NCBI GenBank assembly: GCA_026393955.1
Contig: JAPKZE010000290.1
Location: 1-11,391, forward strand
Source of the DNA: Candidatus Aminicenantota bacterium
Lineage (GTDB): Bacteria > Acidobacteriota > Aminicenantia > Aminicenantales > Saccharicenantaceae
Reading direction: 5' to 3'
Length of the DNA stretch: 11,391 nt
The stretch's first letter is position 1. Each line of letters starts with the position of its first letter. Both the position numbers and the translations under genes were made by a program. Of the stretch, positions 7,343-11,391 are shown piece by piece. The notes beneath the pieces were generated by a model that made no database searches, was not told the origin of the DNA, and saw only the letters and a list, made by a program, of their open reading frames with translations.

Positions 7343-7936
7343 GTGCCCCCGGAATATTCTTCCGAAGAGACGCTGGCCGCGATCGCCCCGGAAGACCGCG
7401 AAAGGACTCTCGTCACGGCGGCCCGCCGCGGCGACGAGGCGGCCGCCCGCGAGATCTACCGGTCCTGCCGCGGGCCCATCCTGAGCCTCATCGTGTCCCT
7501 GGTCGGGGACCCGCTGCAGGCCCAGGACATCCTCCAGGTCGTTTTTTTCAAGGCCTTTCGGGGCCTGCCCGGCTTCCGCTTCCGGTCCTCCCTGCTCACC
7601 TGGATCTACCGGATCGCCCGCAACGAGTGCCGGAACCACCTGAAGCGGTGCGGCGTCCCGGCCCTGCCGCTCGACGACATTCTCGGCAGCCGCTACGAGG
7701 CCGACGGTCCCTGCGGCCCCGACGCCGGCTGCGCCCGCGCCGAGGCCGTGAAGCGCGCGGTCCGGCAGCTTCCCTTCAAGATGCGCGAGGTCATCGTCCT
7801 CAGGTATCAGCAGGACCTCTCCTATGACGAGATGAGCCGCGTCCTCCGCTGTCCTCAGGGCACGGTGGCCTCGCGCCTCAACCGGGCCTTGACCGAGCTC
7901 GGATCGAGACTGCATCCGGACGGAGGCCGTCGTTGA
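7343..7936 (+). CDS. ECF-family RNA polymerase sigma factor
   Basis: This is a 197-residue sigma-70 family protein of the extracytoplasmic-function group. Region 2 spans about 30-102 and includes DILQVVFFKAFRGLPGF and a TWIYRIARNECRNHLKR-type segment; region 4 spans about 135-188 with LPFKMREVIVLRY, LSYDEMSRVL and the helix-turn-helix tail GTVASRLNRAL. There is no ATG. Candidate starts are GTG 7343 (chosen: normal family length, and it coincides with the predicted transcription start), GTG 7313 and TTG 7307; the last two overlap the -35/spacer and lack a good ribosome site. The frame is open far upstream, but that stretch is only the reverse of the receptor gene. The stop overlaps the start of the anti-sigma gene by 4 bases, the classic sigma/anti-sigma arrangement. 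It probably directs RNA polymerase to envelope-related targets, possibly including the divergent receptor. Confidence 0.92.
   Translation: MPPEYSSEETLAAIAPEDRERTLVTAARRGDEAAAREIYRSCRGPILSLIVSLVGDPLQAQDILQVVFFKAFRGLPGFRFRSSLLTWIYRIARNECRNHLKRCGVPALPLDDILGSRYEADGPCGPDAGCARAEAVKRAVRQLPFKMREVIVLRYQQDLSYDEMSRVLRCPQGTVASRLNRALTELGSRLHPDGGRR
7922..7926 (+). promoter_or_regulatory. Ribosome-binding site that fixes the TTG start of the anti-sigma gene
   Basis: GGAGG lies 6 bases before the TTG at 7933, inside the end of the sigma-factor gene. It supports the unusual TTG start codon, which overlaps the sigma-factor TGA as TTGA. Confidence 0.75.
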
Positions 7937-8577
7937 GCCTCCGCTGCCTCGTCCTTCGCCGCCGGTTCCTGCCTTATCAGGAGGGGGGGCTGGGACCCGG
8001 CCAGGCCGGGCGGCTCGAGAAGCACCTGACCGGCTGCGCGGACTGCGCCGATCGCATGGCGCGGCTCCGGGCCGGTCATGAAGCGGGGCGCCTGTTCGGC
8101 CGTCTCGCTCCGGATCTCCCGGGCCGCCTGCCGGAGCTCGCGGACCTCCGGGGCTCCCGTCCTCCCGCCCGGGCCCTGTCCCCGGCGCTCGCCGCGGGTG
8201 CCCTTCTGGCCGTCGCGGCCGGCCTGGCCATGATCTTCGTCATCACCGGGCCCGGCGCGGCCCGGGCCGGCCGGGGATTCGCGAGGACGACCATCGCCGA
8301 GTTCCCCGAGCGCCTCCGGGGCCGCGTCGTCACGGAAGGGTTCGTCCAGGACGTTTATTATGACGGGGAGGAGCGGACGCTCCATATCAAGCTGGCCGAA
8401 GGGCCGTCCGAAGCGGGCCCGTTCGTCATCTGCGAGGTCCGGGACGCTAGCGGCCTGACCATCCCGCAGAGAGGCAGCCGGATCCGGGTCTATGGCCAGG
8501 CCCGTTTCGATGCCCAGCCCGGCCGGGGCTGGCACGAGGTCAATCCGGTCATGGAGATCGCCGTCCTGAACCGCTGA
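7933..8577 (+). CDS. Membrane anti-sigma factor with zinc-binding ZAS domain and OB-like extracytoplasmic domain
   Basis: This 214-residue protein starts at TTG 7933 and overlaps the ECF sigma gene by 4 bases. The cytoplasmic N-terminus has the zinc anti-sigma pattern Cys5 ... His31-x3-Cys35-x2-Cys38, which in this family binds and holds the cognate sigma factor. A single hydrophobic segment (about 84-105) should cross the inner membrane. The outer part (about 128-212) is beta-rich, with a pattern of alternating strands ending WHEVNPVMEIAV that resembles small OB-fold domains; this is my reading, not a confirmed family hit. I infer that it tethers the sigma factor at the membrane and releases it when the outer domain senses something in the periplasm. 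It lacks a FecR-type domain. A G/C-rich hairpin follows its stop. Confidence 0.85.
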   Translation: MSLRCLVLRRRFLPYQEGGLGPGQAGRLEKHLTGCADCADRMARLRAGHEAGRLFGRLAPDLPGRLPELADLRGSRPPARALSPALAAGALLAVAAGLAMIFVITGPGAARAGRGFARTTIAEFPERLRGRVVTEGFVQDVYYDGEERTLHIKLAEGPSEAGPFVICEVRDASGLTIPQRGSRIRVYGQARFDAQPGRGWHEVNPVMEIAVLNR

Positions 8578-8581
8578 TCCC

Positions 8582-8596
8582 GCGGGGCATCCCCGC
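8582..8596 (+). terminator. Small GC hairpin after the anti-sigma gene
   Basis: GCGGGG CAT CCCCGC (6-bp stem, 3-base loop) begins 5 bases after the anti-sigma stop and is followed by TGTTG. It has no real T-run, so it is at best a weak terminator. It immediately precedes the -35 of the next promoter. Confidence 0.35.
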
Positions 8597-8598
8597 TG

Positions 8599-8628
8599 TT
8601 GCCTCGGAACGCCCGCCGGGGCTATAAT
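8599..8628 (+). promoter_or_regulatory. Sigma-70-like promoter of the gamma-glutamylcyclotransferase-family gene
   Basis: TTGCCT (8599-8604, 4 of 6), an 18-base spacer and a perfect TATAAT (8623-8628) predict transcription from about 8635, with a 32-base leader carrying AGGAGA 6 bases before the GTG start. Confidence 0.6.
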
Positions 8629-8666
8629 CGGGACCGCGGACCGACCGCGACCGCAGGAGACCAGCC

Positions 8667-9104
8667 GTGCTGTACTTCGCCTACGCGTCGAATATGCACC
8701 GGGCCCAGATGGAGAGATGGTGCCCGGCCAGCCGGTTCCTCAGGGCCGCCGCCCTCAAGGGTTTCCGGTTCGTCTACGACGGCTTTTCCGTGACCTGGGA
8801 CGGCGCCGTGGCGAACATCGTCAAATCCGAGGCCGAGACCGTCTGGGGGGCCCTCTACGAGGTCACCACGCGCGACCGCGTGACCCTCGACGCCTTCGAG
8901 GGCTATCCGCGCGACTACGACCACCGGGACGTCGAAGTCAAGGACCGGGATGGGAACGTCCTGCGGGCCATAACCTATTTCCGGACGGGCCGGGCCCCGG
9001 GCAAGCCCCACCCCGATTACGAGCGGATCGTGATCGACGGCGCGAAGGAGTGCGGCCTGCCGGACGACTACATCGACAAGGCCATCCGCGTCGTCAGGAT
9101 GTGA
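8667..9104 (+). CDS. Gamma-glutamylcyclotransferase (GGCT/AIG2-like) family protein
   Basis: This 145-residue protein starts at GTG 8667 with AGGAGA 6 bases upstream. It opens with the family's signature YFAYASNM (3-10) and has LDAFEGYP with Glu78 in the position of the catalytic acid; HPDYERIVIDGAKECGLPDDYI matches the family's C-terminal part. Members release 5-oxoproline from gamma-glutamyl amines or peptides, or act on related gamma-glutamyl groups in secondary metabolism; the actual substrate cannot be read from sequence. It is probably cytoplasmic, having no signal peptide. Its neighbours suggest no pathway and it has its own promoter. Its stop is 2 bases from the stop of the convergent gene at 9107-10150. 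Confidence 0.9.
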   Translation: MLYFAYASNMHRAQMERWCPASRFLRAAALKGFRFVYDGFSVTWDGAVANIVKSEAETVWGALYEVTTRDRVTLDAFEGYPRDYDHRDVEVKDRDGNVLRAITYFRTGRAPGKPHPDYERIVIDGAKECGLPDDYIDKAIRVVRM

Positions 9105-9106
9105 GG

Positions 9107-10150
9107 TCAGAACCGGTAGCGAAGCCCCACCCGGATGGACATCCCCGAGAGGTTGAGATCGGCTCGGCGCGTGCCGACGTAGTAGGATCCGGCCGGCGCG
9201 GACGCGCGGACAGCGACGAGAGGGTAGTCGTTCTCGTCCGCCGCCATCCGGCCGAAGTAATACAGAGTTCCCGTCTCGATCACCTTCACGTCGGCCGAGC
9301 TCGAGTCCGTGTTCTCGCCGGTGAGCTCGTCGACGCCGGCCATGCGCAGGCCCGCTTCGGCGAAGAAGGCCGTCCGGAGCCCGACGGCCCATTCGCCGCC
9401 GAACGCGGCTTCGGCGCCGAGGCTGGTGGCCGTGGCCGATCCGCTGGATTCCGTCCAGGTGCCGCCTCCCTCGATCCGGTACAGATAGCCGGCCTTGACG
9501 GAATAGAGGCCGAGGGCGCCGCGGAGGTACAGGCCCGCGCCCGGATAGAACCGGGCCGTCACCTTGACCGAGCCGCTGCTGACCGAGGGCTTGGTCGACA
9601 CCGTCCGCGTGTCGAGCTCGTCGGCGAAGGTCATCTTGTCCCCGTTCGCGGCATGGAGATAGCCGGCGCCCAGGCCGATGGCCAGGCGGGGCGAGATCCG
9701 GTAAGCCAGCTCGACCTCGGCGGCCGAACCGATGTGCAGGATGTCGGCCGTCTCCGGAGCCGGAAGGCCGACCATGGCGCCGAACCAGTCGGGGAAGCCT
9801 CTCGCCCCGTCGTTGAGGTCGCGCGGGGCGAGGGTGGCCACCCCGGCGGTCCCGCCTTCGACGGGCTCGACCAGGCTCTCGTGGAGCCAGCCGCCGATGA
9901 CGCCGCCGTCCTCGAGGGTGTAGCGGACGAAGTACCACTCGCCCTCCTTCCGGTCGGCTTCGAGGACGGTGCCTTCGGGGATCTGCTGGACGATGGAGCT
10001 GCCGATGTCGGGCTTTTCCCGGAGGTTGGCCTGTTCGGCGATGACCTTGACCCTGGCCGCCCGGGCCGGCGCCTTCTGAGCGGCCGCAAAGAGCGGGGCG
10101 CCGGCGAGGCTGACGATAAGGAAGAGGAGGAGGCAGGCTCTCACGCGCAT
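9107..10150 (-). CDS. Exported SH3b-domain protein with C-terminal outer-membrane beta-barrel
   Basis: This 347-residue protein has a signal peptide (1 to about 24, AAA-Q), a bacterial SH3 (SH3b, type 3) domain at about 31-97 (ANLREKPDIGSSIV, IPEGTVLEA, GEWYFVRY, GGWLHESLVEP), then about 220 residues of alternating beta strands rich in Gly and aromatics and ending LRYRF, the terminal Phe that outer-membrane barrels use for insertion. SH3b domains often bind peptidoglycan or peptides, so the protein may link the outer membrane to the cell wall; that is inference. The start is ATG 10150 with AGGGTG about 8 bases upstream and a good promoter at 10171-10199. It converges on the gene ending at 9104 with no space for a terminator. 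I do not recognise a named family for the whole protein. Confidence 0.82.
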   Translation of the reverse strand: MRVRACLLLFLIVSLAGAPLFAAAQKAPARAARVKVIAEQANLREKPDIGSSIVQQIPEGTVLEADRKEGEWYFVRYTLEDGGVIGGWLHESLVEPVEGGTAGVATLAPRDLNDGARGFPDWFGAMVGLPAPETADILHIGSAAEVELAYRISPRLAIGLGAGYLHAANGDKMTFADELDTRTVSTKPSVSSGSVKVTARFYPGAGLYLRGALGLYSVKAGYLYRIEGGGTWTESSGSATATSLGAEAAFGGEWAVGLRTAFFAEAGLRMAGVDELTGENTDSSSADVKVIETGTLYYFGRMAADENDYPLVAVRASAPAGSYYVGTRRADLNLSGMSIRVGLRYRF

Positions 10151-10170
10151 GGCTGGTTCACCCTGCTCCG

Positions 10171-10199
10171 ATTATAGTCGACTCGGTCCGGGCCGACAA
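10171..10199 (-). promoter_or_regulatory. Sigma-70-like promoter of the SH3b/barrel gene
   Basis: On the minus strand TTGTCG (10199-10194, 4 of 6), a 17-base spacer and a perfect TATAAT (10176-10171) predict transcription from about 10164, a 14-base leader that begins with AGGGTG, the ribosome site. Confidence 0.65.
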
Positions 10200-10241
10200 G
10201 CGCGGCGGGAATCCGGGCAGGCGCGTCATGAGGGCGGCAGG

Positions 10242-10318
10242 CCGGCGCCGCGACGGCGCGGCGCACGGGGAACGTCGGCCCGCCCCCCGTGCGCGGCCGT
10301 CGGGCGATCAGGCGCCGG
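10242..10318 (-). other. Nested long inverted repeat (structured 3' end / candidate terminator)
   Basis: Three nested perfect arms pair across a 77-base span: 10242-10249 with 10311-10318 (8 bp), 10251-10257 with 10296-10302 (7 bp) and 10261-10270 with 10285-10294 (10 bp), around a 14-base loop. It begins 6 bases past the stop of the small barrel gene on the minus strand and ends before the promoter of the next gene. No T-run follows. It may terminate or protect the upstream transcript or form a structured RNA. The rest of the 174-base gap (10151-10324) holds only the promoter. Confidence 0.55.
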
Positions 10319-10324
10319 GAGGGC

Positions 10325-10831
10325 TTAGAACCTGTAGCCGAGCGTCAGCCCGACCCAGTTCACGTCCAGGAAGTCCAGGCCTTCTTCGGTCCAGGTGATC
10401 ATGTAGGCGGTCACCTGGAGCTTTCCGAACTTGTAGCCAACGTTGATCTTGGGCGCGATGTTGCCGGTCTCGTTCTCGCCTTCGAAGAACGCCCAGGGCA
10501 GCACGATACCGAGGCCGACAAAAAATTTCCCGGGCTTGTAGTTCAGCATGATCCCCGGATAGAGGAGCGAGCCCCCGCTCTCTTCGAAATAGCTCCCGTA
10601 ATTGAACACGTACATGAATTCGGGGCTGACCTCGAACGCCTTGCCCAGGGCGATGCCTACCCTTCCGTCCAGGGTGAACACGGCCTGGTCGAAGGAACTC
10701 CCGTTCCAGACGTTCGTCTGGACGCCGGCGTTCAGGCTGAAGCTCACCTTCTTGTCCTGGCACCGGGCCGGGGCGGCCACGGCCGCCAGGGCCAATCCTG
10801 CGGTCAGAACACCTATCAAGACCCTTTTCAT
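10325..10831 (-). CDS. Small outer-membrane beta-barrel protein
   Basis: This 168-residue protein has a signal peptide (1 to about 22) followed by alternating amphipathic beta strands (VSFSLNAGVQTNVW, TLDGRVGIALG, EVSPEFMYVFNYG, KFFVGLGIVLPW, APKINVGYKFG, VNWVGLTLGYRF) and a terminal Phe, typical of an 8-strand outer-membrane barrel. Cys24 is not in a lipobox, so it is not a lipoprotein. A GTG at 10834 is also in frame, but the GGAGG at 10838-10842 is 6 bases from the ATG at 10831 and only 3 from the GTG, so ATG is chosen. The function is unknown: porin-like, adhesive and structural roles all remain open. Upstream lie three 11-bp direct repeats; downstream lies a large stem-loop. It has no evident operon partner. 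Confidence 0.8.
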   Translation of the reverse strand: MKRVLIGVLTAGLALAAVAAPARCQDKKVSFSLNAGVQTNVWNGSSFDQAVFTLDGRVGIALGKAFEVSPEFMYVFNYGSYFEESGGSLLYPGIMLNYKPGKFFVGLGIVLPWAFFEGENETGNIAPKINVGYKFGKLQVTAYMITWTEEGLDFLDVNWVGLTLGYRF

Positions 10832-10837
10832 CACGGA

Positions 10838-10842
10838 CCTCC
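10838..10842 (-). promoter_or_regulatory. Ribosome-binding site choosing ATG 10831 over GTG 10834
   Basis: AAAAGGAGG on the minus strand places GGAGG 6 bases before the ATG and 3 bases before the adjacent GTG, which favours the ATG. Confidence 0.75.
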
Positions 10843-10900
10843 TTTTGTGAAATGTTTCCGGGCCCGGCCCGGCAGCCCCATCATCGGGTCGATAAGAGGG

Positions 10901-10933
10901 AGAGTTGTCAAGGAGTTGTCAATTGGAGGTCAA
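10901..10933. promoter_or_regulatory. Three 11-bp direct repeats, candidate response-regulator site
   Basis: On the plus strand the units end TTGTCAA (10905-10911), TTGTCAA (10916-10922) and AGGTCAA (10927-10933), each separated by 4 bases, so the period is exactly 11 bp, about one helix turn. Read on the minus strand this is TTGACA-N5-TTGACA with a degenerate third TTGACC. The spacing and sequence resemble the PhoB box (CTGTCAT, 4-bp gap) and the Bacillus PhoP repeats (6 bp, 5-bp gap). The repeats lie 70-102 bases upstream of the small outer-membrane protein. Tandem -35 elements are the alternative, but I find no convincing -10 at the right distance. Confidence 0.5.
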
Positions 10934-10958
10934 GAATTGCCGGACCGGCGTCCGTAAG

Positions 10959-11391
10959 CTATTCGTATTCGGCCCAGTGCTTGATCGCCAGGTCGCCCGG
11001 CTTCTTAGCGGCCAGGGCCTGGACGAAGAGATCGGCGGCCTGGAGGTTGGTCAGGATGGGGATCGAATAGTCCACAGCCAGCCGCCGGAGCCTGTAGGCC
11101 GAGTTGTATTCGACCCTCTTCGCCGGGTTGGGGATGGAAATGACCAGATCGATCTTCCCGCCCGAGATGTAGTCGCGGATGTTGGGGCTGCGGCGCTCGT
11201 GGACCTTGAACAGGCGAGTGGCCCGGACCCCGTTCTCCTTGAGAAAAGCGGAGGTCTTGTCGGTGGCGAAGATGCGGAAGCCCAGGCCGGCCAGGGTCTG
11301 GGCCGCGCCGAGGAAGCGGCCCTTGGACTCCTCGCCGCCGACCGACAGCAGGATGTTCTTCTTGGGCAGGGTGAACCCTGTGGCCAGGATG
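10959..11391 (-). CDS. carB: Carbamoyl-phosphate synthase large subunit, C-terminal MGS-like domain (5' part beyond the window)
   Basis: The last 143 residues of a gene entering from the right edge are visible, ending at TAG 10961-10959. The segment begins LATGFTLPKKNILLSV, matching the linker into the methylglyoxal-synthase-like allosteric domain, then shows LAGLGFRIFATDKTSAFLKENG, KVHER, PNIRDYISGGKIDLVISIP and YRLRRLAVDYSIPILTNLQAADLFVQAL. In CarB this domain binds nucleotide effectors that tune synthesis of carbamoyl phosphate for arginine and pyrimidines. The ATP-grasp domains are outside the window, so a stand-alone MGS-like protein cannot be formally excluded. The next gene on the same strand starts 127 bases later, probably from its own promoter region. 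Confidence 0.85.
   Translation of the reverse strand, partial: ILATGFTLPKKNILLSVGGEESKGRFLGAAQTLAGLGFRIFATDKTSAFLKENGVRATRLFKVHERRSPNIRDYISGGKIDLVISIPNPAKRVEYNSAYRLRRLAVDYSIPILTNLQAADLFVQALAAKKPGDLAIKHWAEYE

Noticed and set aside
4856..7936. A plus-strand open frame of over 1000 codons covering the region opposite the TonB receptor and running into the sigma factor.
   Set aside because: Before about 7307 it is the reverse of the receptor, Trm112-like and purF regions, its translation has no recognisable domain, and long antisense frames are expected at this GC content. Only the end (from 7343) is real.
4991..10191. The octamer CCGGACCG (or CGGTCCGG) in several intergenic regions, including the spacers of the promoters at 4977-5004 and 10171-10199.
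   Set aside because: The same octamer also occurs repeatedly within coding sequence (for example near 2525, 3444, 4904, 5247 and 7774), so it looks like a product of composition rather than an operator.
10832..10834. GTG as the start of the small barrel protein.
   Set aside because: It is only 3 bases from the GGAGG; the next codon is an ATG at ideal spacing.
10858..10872. CCGGGC CCG GCCCGG hairpin upstream of the small barrel gene as a carB terminator.
   Set aside because: It has only a 6-bp stem and lies nearly 100 bases after carB; on the minus strand it is followed by an A-rich stretch instead of T, so termination is not supported.
1..11391. tRNA or rRNA genes, CRISPR arrays, insertion sequences, integrases or toxin-antitoxin pairs.
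   Set aside because: None seen. The window is nearly filled by ordinary chromosomal genes of similar composition, and no element-specific protein or terminal repeats were found.

Overview
The window is GC-rich, densely coded and read mostly from the minus strand. It comes from a diderm (Gram-negative type) bacterium, because it encodes a TonB-dependent receptor and two further predicted outer-membrane beta-barrel proteins. The mixture of a very large eukaryotic-like Ser/Thr kinase fused to a cyclase-like and a STAND/AAA module, an ECF sigma factor with a zinc-binding anti-sigma factor, and ordinary purine/pyrimidine genes suggests the Acidobacteria / Aminicenantes part of the tree. That placement is inference only; there is no rRNA or other phylogenetic marker here.

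Layout. 1-3158 (minus): a very large signalling protein (zinc ribbon, protein kinase, degenerate class III cyclase, STAND ATPase, TPR-like helices) that runs off the left edge. 3300-4960 (minus): a two-gene unit, a small four-cysteine Trm112-like protein followed 2 bases later by purF. 5054-7228 (minus): a TonB-dependent receptor, divergent from 7343-8577 (plus), an ECF sigma factor overlapping its membrane anti-sigma factor. 8667-9104 (plus): a gamma-glutamylcyclotransferase-family protein, whose stop lies 2 bases from the stop of the convergent gene at 9107-10150 (minus), an SH3b plus outer-membrane barrel protein. 10325-10831 (minus): a small outer-membrane barrel. 10959-11391 (minus): the C-terminal regulatory domain of carbamoyl-phosphate synthase large subunit (carB), cut by the right edge.

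How it fits together. The region is a string of short, mostly independent transcription units. Readable sigma-70-like promoters precede several of them (3254-3282, 4977-5004, 7307-7336, 8599-8628, 10171-10199). Several put the predicted transcription start at, or a few bases before, the Shine-Dalgarno sequence, and the sigma-factor promoter puts it exactly on a GTG codon. The receptor / ECF sigma / anti-sigma cluster looks like an envelope-responsive regulatory locus. It differs from the classical FecA-FecI-FecR circuit in that the receptor lacks an N-terminal signalling domain and the anti-sigma factor carries an OB-like extracytoplasmic domain.

Most worth a second look: the apparently catalytically dead cyclase domain inside the kinase fusion; three 11-bp direct repeats (10901-10933) of PhoB/PhoP-box geometry upstream of the small outer-membrane protein; the 77-base nested inverted repeat at 10242-10318; and the receptor/sigma/anti-sigma locus. 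No RNA genes, CRISPR array, transposon or prophage genes were seen.
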